Assembly: GCA_023665325.1 (NCBI GenBank)
Contig: JAMPED010000007.1
Coordinates: forward strand, 46,598 to 79,690
Source: Acetobacter sp.
Lineage (GTDB): Bacteria > Pseudomonadota > Alphaproteobacteria > RF32 > CAG-239
Length of the DNA stretch: 33,093 nucleotides
Direction of reading: 5' to 3'
In this document: positions 1 through 7,313 of the stretch, piece after piece
Layout of the letters: every line of letters starts with the position of its first letter
Numbering within the stretch: the stretch's first letter is position 1
The notes under the pieces: generated by a model
What the model was told of the DNA's origin: nothing
The model's database searches: none
What the model saw: the letters and a program-made list of their open reading frames with translations, nothing else
Translations under genes and position numbers: made by a program

Positions 1-2
1 GG

Positions 3-80
3 TATCTTGCTACGGGATATACCTTTGGGGATGATTATCAGGCTTATGATGTTAATGTTGGGCTACGATATGCATTTTGA
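3..80 (+). CDS. C-terminal end of an outer-membrane beta-barrel protein (partial)
   Basis: Only the last 25 codons are inside the window, in the frame ending with TGA at 78-80. The peptide ends with GYTFGDDYQAYDVNVGLRYAF. Alternating polar and hydrophobic residues and a final phenylalanine are the usual C-terminal strand and BAM-recognition signal of outer-membrane beta-barrels. A rho-independent terminator follows 9 bases after the stop, which supports a real gene end. The family cannot be named from this fragment. A longer frame through 7-195 crosses the terminator hairpin and is not believable. Confidence 0.6.
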   Translation, partial: YLATGYTFGDDYQAYDVNVGLRYAF

Positions 81-88
81 TAAAAAGA

Positions 89-115
89 GAGCGCTCCAGT
101 TGGGGCGCTTTTTTT
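89..115 (+). terminator. Rho-independent terminator of the beta-barrel gene
   Basis: Stem GCGCTCC (91-97), loop AGTT, stem GGGGCGC (102-108), followed by seven T. It separates the upstream gene from the ribosomal operon. Confidence 0.9.
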
Positions 116-300
116 ATGGGAATAAATTTTGCGAATCGGAAACCGTAAAAAAAGTTCTAAAAATGCTGTTTCAGATGATGAGATATCGTTTTTGATGCGG
201 TTGATAATTTATTATCAGCGATTCTGCTCTTTGATGTGAATTTAAATTCTAATAATTTATTAAAAAAACTAAAATTTTTTGATTTTTTTTAAAAGAATTG

Positions 301-328
301 TTGACTCTAATAATTTATGCCCTATAAT
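301..328 (+). promoter_or_regulatory. Sigma-70 type promoter of rpsM-rpsK-rpoA
   Basis: A -35 box TTGACT (301-306) and a perfect -10 box TATAAT (323-328) are 16 bp apart, so transcription should start near 335. The leader of about 60 nt holds a small inverted repeat AAAAGT/ACTTTT around 343-363, with no recognised regulatory class. The rest of the gap from 116 to 300 is AT-rich and I see no gene in it. A dedicated promoter here fits the absence of secY and adk upstream. Confidence 0.8.
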
Positions 329-397
329 TCGCCTTAATTTTGAAAAGTGGTGATCAACTTTTTGAATGGTTTAATTGTTTAATAATGGAGAGTGAAT

Positions 398-766
398 TTG
401 GCTCGTATAGCTGGTGTAAACATTCCTACTGCCAAGAAACTTGAGATCGCTTTGACCTCTATCTATGGTATCGGGAGAGAAACAGCACAGAATATCTGTG
501 CAAAAGCGGGCGTTGCTGGTGAGCGTCGTGTACACGAATTGTCAGACGAAGACATCGCAAAGGTTCGTGAAGTAATTGATAAAGACTACCTTGTTGAAGG
601 TGAACTTCGTCGTGAAGTTGGCGTTAACATCAAACGTTTGATGGATTTGGGCTGCTATCGTGGTCTGCGTCATCGTAAAGGTTTGCCTGTTCGCGGACAA
701 AGTACAAAACAGAACGCGAGAACTCGTAAGGGTAAACGCAAAACTGTTGCGAACAAGAAGAAATAA
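398..766 (+). CDS. rpsM: 30S ribosomal protein S13
   Basis: Small-subunit head protein S13, which contacts 16S rRNA and forms intersubunit bridges. With the TTG start at 398 the protein is 122 aa and begins [10 protein letters not shown], the canonical N-terminus; E. coli S13 is 118 aa. The Shine-Dalgarno GGAG at 387-390 lies 7 nt before this TTG. The in-frame GTG at 392 would leave only 1 nt of spacing, so TTG is preferred. The C-terminal half carries the conserved basic stretch [15 protein letters not shown] and a Lys/Arg-rich tail. It is first in an operon with rpsK (11-nt gap) and rpoA. Confidence 0.97.
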   Translation: MARIAGVNIPTAKKLEIALTSIYGIGRETAQNICAKAGVAGERRVHELSDEDIAKVREVIDKDYLVEGELRREVGVNIKRLMDLGCYRGLRHRKGLPVRGQSTKQNARTRKGKRKTVANKKK

Positions 767-777
767 GTGAGGTAGCA

Positions 778-1161
778 ATGGCAAAAACAGTTATTAAGAA
801 AAAAGAAAAGAAGAATATCACATCCGGTGTAGCTCACGTTAACTCAACGTTTAATAACACCAGAGTTACGATTACGGATGCTCAGGGAAATACAGTTTCC
901 TGGTCTACAGCCGGTGCTCAAGGTTTCAAAGGCTCTAGAAAGTCTACGCCTTATGCTGCGCAAGTTGCTGCTGAAGAAGCTGGAAAGAAAGCACAGGAAA
1001 ATGGTATGAAGACATTAGAAGTGGAAGTTAAAGGTCCTGGTTCTGGTCGCGAATCGGCAATTAGAGCTTTGCAGGTTATTGGTTTCACCATTACTTCTAT
1101 TCGTGATGTAACTCCTATTCCGCATAACGGCTGCCGTTTAAGAAAACGCCGCAGAGTTTAA
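778..1161 (+). CDS. rpsK: 30S ribosomal protein S11
   Basis: S11 of the 30S platform, 127 aa. The typical features are all visible: a basic N-terminus, [15 protein letters not shown], the [13 protein letters not shown] helix, the [15 protein letters not shown] loop, and the C-terminus [18 protein letters not shown]. The ATG at 778 follows a GAGG ribosome-binding site. It lies between rpsM and rpoA in the conserved bacterial order and is surely cotranscribed with rpsM. Confidence 0.98.
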   Translation: MAKTVIKKKEKKNITSGVAHVNSTFNNTRVTITDAQGNTVSWSTAGAQGFKGSRKSTPYAAQVAAEEAGKKAQENGMKTLEVEVKGPGSGRESAIRALQVIGFTITSIRDVTPIPHNGCRLRKRRRV

Positions 1162-1173
1162 TTTTTGAGTTTT

Positions 1174-1204
1174 GAGTGGGGAGCAGGCTGCTGTTCCTCC
1201 GCTC
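1174..1204 (+). other. Imperfect hairpin in the rpsK-rpoA gap
   Basis: GAGTGGGGAGCAG (1174-1186), loop GCTG, and CTGTTCCTCCGCTC (1191-1204) pair over 13 bp, with G-U pairs and one bulged C on the 3' side. No proper T-run follows (GTTTTGTTG), so a full terminator is unlikely. It could be an RNase processing site, a stability element or a partial attenuator that separates rpoA expression from the ribosomal genes. Confidence 0.5.
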
Positions 1205-1244
1205 GTTTTGTTGTAGCGTATAAACTAGTAAAGAGGGTATTCCG

Positions 1245-2255
1245 GTGATTCAGAAAAATTGGCAAGAACTTATTAAACCAACTAATCTAGAGGTTAGTTC
1301 CAGTGAAGGAACAAATGTTTCCAAGATAGTTGTAGAACCTTTAGAGAGAGGCTTTGGTTTAACTCTGGGTAACGCATTGAGGAGAGTTTTATTATCTTCT
1401 TTGCAGGGCGGCGCTGTTACCGCGATTAAAATTGACGGTGTTTTACACGAATTCTCTATTGTTGAGGGAATGCGTGAAGATGTTACTGATGTTATCTTAA
1501 ACATTAAAGGTTTGGCAGTTGCTGTTCATTCCGAAGGGCAAAAAATGATGCGTCTGAAGGCAGAAGGACCAATGGTTGTTACTGCTGCGATGATTGAAAC
1601 GGGGCACGATGTTGAAATTATGAATCCTGACCACGTTATTTGCACATTAGATGCTGGTGCTAAAATCAATATGGAAATGATGGTTGGAACGGGTAAAGGC
1701 TATGTTCCAGCTGTTCAAAATAAAGTTGCAGATGCACCGATTGGGATGATTGCGATTGATGCGATTTATTCTCCAGTAAGAAAAGTATCTTACAAAGTAG
1801 ATAAGACTCGTGTTGGTCAAAATACAGATTATGACAAATTAACAATGATTGTTGAGACAAATGGCGTTTTGACTCCTGAGGATGCTGTTGCATTGTCTGC
1901 AAGAATTTTGCAAGACCAGTTGAAACCGTTTATCAACTTTGATGAGCCTGAGAGCGAAATTGAAGATGTTAAAGAAGAATTGCCGTTTGATAGAAATCTT
2001 CTGCGTAAAGTTGATGAGCTTGAACTTTCAGTTCGTTCAGCAAACTGCTTGAAGAATGACAATATTGTTTACATTGGTGATTTGGTACAAAAGACTGAAG
2101 CAGAAATGCTCAGAACACCGAATTTTGGTAGAAAATCTTTGAACGAAATCAAAGAAGTTCTTTCTAAGATGGGTATTCATTTGGGTATGGAAACTCCGGG
2201 ATGGCCGCCTGAGAATATTGAAGAATTGATTAAAAAATGTGATGATCATTTCTAA
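1245..2255 (+). CDS. rpoA: DNA-directed RNA polymerase subunit alpha
   Basis: 336-aa alpha subunit that nucleates core RNA polymerase assembly. The N-terminal dimerisation domain shows [23 protein letters not shown] near residue 30. The C-terminal domain (about 255-320) shows [16 protein letters not shown] and [16 protein letters not shown], the helix-hairpin-helix surface for UP elements and activators. The start is GTG at 1245 with upstream GAGGG, giving [12 protein letters not shown], the usual alphaproteobacterial start. The operon ends directly after it at a strong terminator; rplQ, which normally follows rpoA, is missing here. Confidence 0.98.
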   Translation: MIQKNWQELIKPTNLEVSSSEGTNVSKIVVEPLERGFGLTLGNALRRVLLSSLQGGAVTAIKIDGVLHEFSIVEGMREDVTDVILNIKGLAVAVHSEGQKMMRLKAEGPMVVTAAMIETGHDVEIMNPDHVICTLDAGAKINMEMMVGTGKGYVPAVQNKVADAPIGMIAIDAIYSPVRKVSYKVDKTRVGQNTDYDKLTMIVETNGVLTPEDAVALSARILQDQLKPFINFDEPESEIEDVKEELPFDRNLLRKVDELELSVRSANCLKNDNIVYIGDLVQKTEAEMLRTPNFGRKSLNEIKEVLSKMGIHLGMETPGWPPENIEELIKKCDDHF

Positions 2256-2276
2256 AGATTTCTAAAATATTGTGAG

Positions 2277-2310
2277 AAAGAGCTGCTCTGAAAAGGGTGG
2301 CTCTTTTTTT
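2277..2310 (+). terminator. Rho-independent terminator after rpoA
   Basis: AAAGAGCTGCTCT (2277-2289) pairs with AGGGTGGCTCTTT (2294-2306) around a GAAA tetraloop, using several G-U pairs, and a T-run follows. The G-U pairs and the tetraloop fit plus-strand transcription. Confidence 0.9.
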
Positions 2311-2330
2311 GTGTTTGGAAAACATTTATA

Positions 2331-2477
2331 ACAATAGAAATAGTACGTATTCTTGCTCAAATGCGTCCGTATATGGCTGATTTTGAAAAGATTACTCCTT
2401 TGGATGAAGACAACGAAACGGTTAAAATCGAGGATGAAAATGGTAACTATTTGTGGGGGCGAAAAAAGAAAAATTAA
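2331..2477 (+). pseudogene. Coding-looking gene remnant between rpoA and ybaK
   Basis: This frame reads TIEIVRILAQMRPYMADFEK and continues with an acidic stretch, then ends NGNYLWGRKKKN with TAA at 2475-2477. The composition looks like real protein rather than chance AT-rich sequence. The only ATG near the start (2361) has no ribosome-binding site, and the frame lies right behind the rpoA terminator. I read it as the 3' end of a decayed or displaced gene. Its last 4 bases overlap the convergent ybaK stop region. I do not recognise the family. Confidence 0.35.
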
Positions 2478-2947
2478 GCGACAATATCGTTTGTGGTTAA
2501 GGGAATGATGGTGGCAAGGTCTTTTAGGGATAGTTCTACTTGATAGCCTATGTGACCGGCGGAAAAGATGATTGTTGGGTGGTTTTCGGCTGTATTATGA
2601 ATAACGGTTTTGAATTGTTTTTTCATTCCGATTGGGGAGCAGCCGCCGTGAATGTAGCCTGTGAGGGGAAGTAAATCTTTTTGTTTGAGCATTTCGACAG
2701 ATTTTTCTTTGACGGCAAGCGCTGCTTTTTTCAAGTCTAACTCCTCTGCTACGGGGAGCATAAAGACATAATGATTGCCTGATTTTGCTGTCGTAACTAA
2801 TGTTTTGAAAACCTGTGCAGGGTTTTGGTTTAGGGTGGCGGCAACTTCTGTGCCTGAAATGGCACCACACCCCTCATAGCAGTAGGTTTTATAAGCGATT
2901 TTATGCTTGTCTAAGATACGCATAGCATTGGTTTTTAGGTTTGACAT
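2474..2947 (-). CDS. ybaK: YbaK/EbsC-type Cys-tRNA(Pro) deacylase
   Basis: A 157-aa single-domain protein of the prolyl-tRNA editing superfamily, which hydrolyses Cys mischarged onto tRNA-Pro (and related aminoacyl-tRNAs) in the cytoplasm. Visible features are the conserved lysine in QVFKTLV (K48), the VAEELDLKKAALA helix, and the signature GYIHGGCSPIGMKK (residues 97-110). Length matches E. coli YbaK (about 159 aa). The ATG at 2947 follows AAAAGGAGAACATAA, a good ribosome-binding site. It is transcribed divergently from the DUF2157 gene and converges on the rpoA side. Confidence 0.93.
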   Translation of the reverse strand: MSNLKTNAMRILDKHKIAYKTYCYEGCGAISGTEVAATLNQNPAQVFKTLVTTAKSGNHYVFMLPVAEELDLKKAALAVKEKSVEMLKQKDLLPLTGYIHGGCSPIGMKKQFKTVIHNTAENHPTIIFSAGHIGYQVELSLKDLATIIPLTTNDIVA

Positions 2948-3007
2948 TTATGTTCTCCTTTTAAGGGAGTGGTAGCGTATAGAAAAGGAAAAGTAAAGTG
3001 TTTTTTG

Positions 3008-3035
3008 TTGCATAAAAGTTGTCTTTAATTATAGG
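3008..3035 (+). promoter_or_regulatory. Possible promoter of the DUF2157 gene pair
   Basis: TTGCAT (3008-3013) and TATAGG (3030-3035) are 16 bp apart, about 80 nt before the start codon at 3115. No other comparable pair was seen in this gap. Confidence 0.4.
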
Positions 3036-3114
3036 GACGGAAGAGAAGTTTAAACGTTTTATTAAATAATTATTTCTATGCTCTTCTTAATATTTGATGA
3101 GAGGAGTTTTTTTT

Positions 3115-4020
3115 ATGTTTAAGGCGAAAAAGCTTGATAAACTTGTTCAGGCGGGGATTATTTCTTCGAAACAGAAAGCTGAGATTTTAGAATTTGATGA
3201 TACAGCAGGGGCTGGCTTTGTTATGAAAGCACTTTCGTTGTTAGGAATTTTTACTATTGGTATGGGGGTGATTTCGCTTGTTGCCTCAAATTGGGATGCT
3301 ATCAGCGATAGTGTCAAGTTGATTACAATGTTTGCCTTGTTGTTTGGCACAGCTGGTGGTGTGGTTTATTATCAACAAAAAGGATTTTCAGAAAAGGCGG
3401 AAAAATTGCTTGTGATGCTGTTTCTTTTGGTGGGGGCGGCAATTGGTCTAGTGATACAGATTTACCACTTAAGCGGCAATATAAAGCATCTTCCGTTTGC
3501 TTTTTGGTGGATGGCAACATTACCATTGCTCTTTGTGGCAAAGAAAAAGTATGTGGCTTATTTTTGGGTGCCGCTGTTTTTAGTATGGTGTGCGATGTAT
3601 ACAGGTGGTTATCATTGGCTGGAAGTGTTATTGATTATTTATGCGATAGTTTCTTGCGGGGGGTGGGCTTTATGTAAGTTTATACCGAGATTTGCTATAG
3701 GTTGTGTATTACAGCGAGATGCATTTTTTGCGTTTTATTTGGTGTTAGCGATATATATTTGGAACCATTTGTTGATTTCGGCAGGGATTTTAGTGTTGAC
3801 GTCTTTTCTTTATCAATATTATAAAGATTATCGTAAAGTTCGGCTTAATATTAAATTTATCGGACTTTGGGTCTTTAGTGCGTATCTTTATCTTGGTGAT
3901 AAAATCGGATTATTTTCAACTGGTATTGGGATGATTTTGAGTGGTGTTGTGTTTATTTTACTGTTAAAAGGTGTTGCGCAACTAATGGCTAGAATTAAGA
4001 TGGAGAATAAAAATGCTTAA
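3115..4020 (+). CDS. DUF2157 multi-pass membrane protein
   Basis: 301-aa inner-membrane protein of unknown biochemical role. The cytosolic N-terminus (FKAKKLDKLVQAGIISSKQK) leads into the DUF2157 hallmark LVASNWDAISDSVKL, followed by about eight hydrophobic segments. The start is ATG at 3115, 8-9 nt after GAGGAG; the upstream in-frame ATG at 3094 lies ahead of this ribosome-binding site and is less likely. Its stop overlaps the next start by 8 bases. DUF2157 and GDYXXLXY proteins are commonly encoded as a pair, so they probably work together in the membrane. Confidence 0.85.
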   Translation: MFKAKKLDKLVQAGIISSKQKAEILEFDDTAGAGFVMKALSLLGIFTIGMGVISLVASNWDAISDSVKLITMFALLFGTAGGVVYYQQKGFSEKAEKLLVMLFLLVGAAIGLVIQIYHLSGNIKHLPFAFWWMATLPLLFVAKKKYVAYFWVPLFLVWCAMYTGGYHWLEVLLIIYAIVSCGGWALCKFIPRFAIGCVLQRDAFFAFYLVLAIYIWNHLLISAGILVLTSFLYQYYKDYRKVRLNIKFIGLWVFSAYLYLGDKIGLFSTGIGMILSGVVFILLLKGVAQLMARIKMENKNA

Positions 4021-4420
4021 GAAATATGGATATATCGGATTAGTGTTTTTGCCTGTATTTATTCTTTTAGCGTGGGTAGCAACGATTGAAGTGCAACGTC
4101 ATCAAGGACGAGAGGTTGTGGTGCGTTTACAAGGGTATGATCCGAGGGATTTGCTTTCTGGACATTATATTCTCTATCAGTTAGATTGGGATAAGACAGA
4201 TTGTGCGCAGTTTGAAAATGGGGTATGTCCACGGGCGGCATTTGATAGAACAGGACGCTTTTATGTGAATGAAAATAAGGCTAAGGCATTGGAAAATGTT
4301 ATTAGAGACAAGGCTAATAAAACGGAGATGTTATTTTCCTATCGTAAGGGCGTGAAACCGTTGGCACTTAGACTTCTCGTGAACGGGAAATCTTGGGAAG
4401 AGGCTGTAGATAAGAGGTAA
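4013..4420 (+). CDS. GDYXXLXY-family membrane-anchored protein
   Basis: 135-aa protein with one N-terminal membrane segment (about residues 6-25), then a periplasmic domain with GYDPRDLLSGHYILYQLDW. This matches the GDYXXLXY motif, with His in place of the usual Asp (GHYILYQL). The start overlaps the DUF2157 stop, so translation is coupled. Its 3' end overlaps the convergent HAD gene by 53 bases. Function is unknown across the family; the pairing with DUF2157 is the only clue. Confidence 0.8.
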   Translation: MLKKYGYIGLVFLPVFILLAWVATIEVQRHQGREVVVRLQGYDPRDLLSGHYILYQLDWDKTDCAQFENGVCPRAAFDRTGRFYVNENKAKALENVIRDKANKTEMLFSYRKGVKPLALRLLVNGKSWEEAVDKR

Positions 4421-5003
4421 GTTCTTTTAATATCGTATTGGGTGTATAAACAATTCCGTTTATTCCTAGTGATTGTGCGGCTTCCACATTTGTTTTCTTA
4501 TCGTCAATAAATAGAGTTTGCTCAGGTTTTATTTTTAGTTTTTCTAATACGGCTTGAAATATTTCATAATCTGGTTTTAGGAGTTTAAGTTCGTATGACG
4601 TAAAAGCATATTGTGGTTTGACTAAATCTGCACCGGTATCTGCTAAGAGGGGGAGGGCGTTTGAAAGGAGGCAAATTTCCGCACCATTTTGCTTTAGCTG
4701 GTGCATTGCTTTTAAAGTTTCAGGGAAGCGTTTGCCACAACCTTGGTGTAAGGCAGTGTTAATTTCTGCTAATCGATTTTTATGATATGGTACACGACAG
4801 AAAAAACACAATTCTTCAGTAAATTCAGTGTTTGTCATTGCCCCTTTCATATAGGGATTATAATCATAAAAACGAGGGGTATGCTGATTTGCAAAAAAAT
4901 CGGGTTCAAGGGTTTCTTTTTGCATATATTCAATAAGCGGTACAAGTGAAAATGGATAAATTGTTTGTCCGACATCGAATATTGCATATTTAATTGGGGG
5001 CAT
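4368..5003 (-). CDS. HAD-superfamily hydrolase, YihX-like
   Basis: 211-aa haloacid-dehalogenase-fold phosphatase. Motif I is FDVGQT (D10), motif II is LLSN, motif III is the lysine in LLKPDYEIF, and motif IV is LFIDDKKTNVEAA. A helical cap lies between I and II. The second motif-I aspartate of canonical DxDxT is glycine here, as in the FDLGN subgroup that includes E. coli YihX, a glucose-1-phosphate phosphatase. That makes a sugar phosphate a reasonable but unproven substrate. The ATG follows the stop of the 517-aa gene by 3 nt, and its GGAAGA ribosome-binding site lies inside that gene, so the two are cotranscribed. Confidence 0.85.
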   Translation of the reverse strand: MPPIKYAIFDVGQTIYPFSLVPLIEYMQKETLEPDFFANQHTPRFYDYNPYMKGAMTNTEFTEELCFFCRVPYHKNRLAEINTALHQGCGKRFPETLKAMHQLKQNGAEICLLSNALPLLADTGADLVKPQYAFTSYELKLLKPDYEIFQAVLEKLKIKPEQTLFIDDKKTNVEAAQSLGINGIVYTPNTILKELTSYLQPLPKISRSREV

Positions 5004-5006
5004 AAA

Positions 5007-6560
5007 TTATCTTCCGTCGTTTTTAGGAGGCAAGCTATTACCAGTGGCTTGTGCTAATACATTTAATAAAGCGTTATTATCTAATAGTCGACGTTCTTTT
5101 TGGATAGAACGGATAGTATCTTGATATTTAATCGCCATAGTGGTTATGCGGTCAAAATCTTTGATGTCTGCATCGGTCAGATTTTCCCAAGCTTTATGGA
5201 TGTGGACCTTGGCTGTTTTGCCTAGTTCGTCAAAGCTTTCAGGTAAAATGCCAATCATTTTTAGATAATATGCTTTATTAAGGTATTCGTTTGACCCTGT
5301 TGCAAATGCGGTTGCGCCGTTAAATGGTTCATAGCTTTCAACAATGTAGTTGCGGCGTAATGTATCAATGGAGTGCTGATATTTGCCGTCATCGTGTTCT
5401 GGTTTGCGATGAAGTCCACGAGCATTATCATCTAGCCATAAAAGTTTATGCATTAGGTACATATTGCTTTGGTGTACGGCATTGCGGTGAATGCGTAGAC
5501 AGTGCTCACGTTTTTCGTCACACTGCTTTTTAAGCTGGGTGATTTTGGCTTTTGTTTCAGGAGTTGGTTTTTTCTTTTCGGCGCCATCTTTGGCTGCTAA
5601 ATATTTAGCTTCTAAGATGCGAAATTCCTCATATACACTATGAGAACGAATGTGTGCAAAAAACATATTTGTCTGCTTAAATTGGAATTCGATATAAAAG
5701 CAACGGTTACTGTTAGGGATGTTAATGCGGGCAGTTTTTTTGATGTCAAAGTAGTTGCGTTCATTTTCGCTTAAATTTTTTTTGTATAAGTTTCGTTCCC
5801 CTTTTTCAAAAGTGATGTAATCTGGAAATTTTTCTTCTAATTCGTGAATGAGCTCTTCTAAATCACCTTGATATTTGGAGGTGATAGATAAGCGGTAAAT
5901 GTCGTGTGGAAGCATATCTTTACTCAAGATATTAAGTAATGCGTTTTTAGTTTTTGCTTCGTTACGCCATTGTTCCATCTTTTCTGCAGTAGCGCAGTGT
6001 CTTGTTTTTTGTGGAAATGAAAAAGGAAATTCTGGTTCTTCTTCAATTGGTGCAAAAGCTCCATCAGCAAATTTGGCGAGATTTTTTTCACGGTTAATAT
6101 CATAGCTACGGTGACATTCAGAAATTATTTTTTCAGTGGTTCTTTCTACACCTTTGATTGGGGGAATAACAACGTATACGTCGTTACACTCGCTGTTGAT
6201 ATAGTGTAGCATTGCGCTGGTGCAAGGGGCTAAAATTTCGGTAGAATAGCTGATGCGCCGTCCATTTCTATCGGTTTCAATACTACCATCTTTGAGGTTT
6301 ATGTTATAAATAAATTCTGGGAATCCTGGTTTGGTGGGAGTAGAAAAACCAGAAACAATTGCTTCATATAACAAACGATATTTTTCCATTGTGTCGGTGT
6401 AGTATTCTTTTAAGTGAGCAATCTGGTCTTGATTTAAGAATGAAAGTTCTCTATCTTGGTCTTTAAGATATTCTAAAGCGGTAGTGTCGTTTGATTTTTG
6501 TAAGATGTCAATTTCATCTGAGCTTAATTTGACAAGTTGGTCTGGGGTATAGGTTATCAT
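5007..6560 (-). CDS. Orphan 517-aa protein with RelA/SpoT-like motif order
   Basis: No family is recognised with certainty. It is soluble, charged and without a signal peptide. The order of short motifs recalls the RelA/SpoT nucleotidyltransferase fold: KGVERTTEKI (136-145), KDMLPHDIYRLSI (214-226), NYFDIKK (269-275), YIEFQFKQT (289-297) and AHIRSHSVYEEFR (302-314). The last two resemble the E-x-Q strand and the GH-x-x-YE helix of that fold. The rest (about 315-517) is helical and unassigned. The first 120 residues are also unassigned. It has its own promoter, divergent from ppa, and is cotranscribed with the downstream HAD gene. The family resemblance is my inference from short motifs only. 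Confidence 0.75.
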   Translation of the reverse strand: MITYTPDQLVKLSSDEIDILQKSNDTTALEYLKDQDRELSFLNQDQIAHLKEYYTDTMEKYRLLYEAIVSGFSTPTKPGFPEFIYNINLKDGSIETDRNGRRISYSTEILAPCTSAMLHYINSECNDVYVVIPPIKGVERTTEKIISECHRSYDINREKNLAKFADGAFAPIEEEPEFPFSFPQKTRHCATAEKMEQWRNEAKTKNALLNILSKDMLPHDIYRLSITSKYQGDLEELIHELEEKFPDYITFEKGERNLYKKNLSENERNYFDIKKTARINIPNSNRCFYIEFQFKQTNMFFAHIRSHSVYEEFRILEAKYLAAKDGAEKKKPTPETKAKITQLKKQCDEKREHCLRIHRNAVHQSNMYLMHKLLWLDDNARGLHRKPEHDDGKYQHSIDTLRRNYIVESYEPFNGATAFATGSNEYLNKAYYLKMIGILPESFDELGKTAKVHIHKAWENLTDADIKDFDRITTMAIKYQDTIRSIQKERRLLDNNALLNVLAQATGNSLPPKNDGR

Positions 6561-6602
6561 TTGTTATGCTCCGGTTTGTCCCTTTAGTTTTAAATTGTAT
6601 TT

Positions 6603-6631
6603 AATTTAGCATATTTTTTGTAAGATGGCAA
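6603..6631 (-). promoter_or_regulatory. Promoter of the 517-aa gene and HAD gene
   Basis: On the minus strand TTGCCA (6631-6626) and TAAATT (6608-6603) are 17 bp apart, about 45 nt before the ATG at 6560. It is back-to-back with the ppa promoter. Confidence 0.5.
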
Positions 6632-6651
6632 ATAATTTTTTCAAAATCTTA

Positions 6652-6680
6652 TTGACAAATGTTAGGTATTTGTCTATGTT
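6652..6680 (+). promoter_or_regulatory. Promoter of ppa
   Basis: A perfect -35 TTGACA (6652-6657) and TATGTT (6675-6680) are 17 bp apart, giving a short leader before the GTG at 6711. Confidence 0.75.
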
Positions 6681-6710
6681 CACCGAAGTTAATTTTTTAG
6701 GAGAAACGTT

Positions 6711-7244
6711 GTGCATCCGTGGCATCAAGTAAAGCATTATTCTCAGTTTCCGGATATTGTTCCGGCGATTATCGAAGTTCCTAAAGGCTCTCAAGTGAAG
6801 TATGAGCTTGATAAGGAAAGTGGGTTGATGAAAGTTGACCGTATTTTGTATTCTTCTGTGCATTATCCGGCAAATTATGGTTTCATTCCACAGACATATT
6901 GTGAAGATAATGATCCGTTAGATATTTTAGTATTGGGGCAGGAACCAATTGTGCCACTTTCAATTATGCGGGCGCGTCCAATTGGCGTAATGAAAATGAT
7001 TGATTGCGGGGAGGCTGATGATAAAATTATTGCTATTCACGAAGATGATCCAGAGTATAATGTTTATACTGATATTTCACAAATTCCGCCGCATATTTTG
7101 AAAATGCTTAAACGTTTTTTTGAGGACTATAAGGTACTTGAGAAAAAGCAGGTGACGATTGAAAGTTTTTTGGGACCAGATGAAGCAAAAAAGCTAATTG
7201 AAGATGCACGTGATGCATATGAATTGAAGTTCTGCAGTGAATAA
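6711..7244 (+). CDS. ppa: Inorganic pyrophosphatase (family I)
   Basis: 177-aa soluble enzyme hydrolysing PPi to two phosphates with Mg2+, which drives nucleic-acid and glucan-precursor synthesis. The metal-binding signature DNDPLDI is at residues 66-72. The conserved [12 protein letters not shown] stretch (51-62) and [11 protein letters not shown] (99-109) supply further active-site residues. The start is GTG at 6711, preceded by AGGAGA. Length equals that of E. coli PPase (about 176 aa). It is monocistronic, with its own promoter and terminator. Confidence 0.97.
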   Translation: MHPWHQVKHYSQFPDIVPAIIEVPKGSQVKYELDKESGLMKVDRILYSSVHYPANYGFIPQTYCEDNDPLDILVLGQEPIVPLSIMRARPIGVMKMIDCGEADDKIIAIHEDDPEYNVYTDISQIPPHILKMLKRFFEDYKVLEKKQVTIESFLGPDEAKKLIEDARDAYELKFCSE

Positions 7245-7271
7245 TGCTGTTTAGATGATATTAAAAATAAA

Positions 7272-7298
7272 AGCCTCTGTTATTACGAGGCTTTTTTT
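7272..7298 (+). terminator. Rho-independent terminator of ppa
   Basis: AGCCTC (7272-7277) pairs with GAGGCT (7287-7292), followed by a run of T. Confidence 0.9.
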
Positions 7299-7313
7299 AT
7301 GGTTGTGCTTCAT

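Noticed and set aside
7..195. 62-codon frame at the window start
   Set aside because: It runs across a rho-independent terminator; the neighbouring frame ending at 80 has a beta-barrel C-terminus.
392..397. GTG start for rpsM at 392
   Set aside because: Only 1 nt separates it from GGAG, and TTG at 398 gives the canonical [10 protein letters not shown] start.
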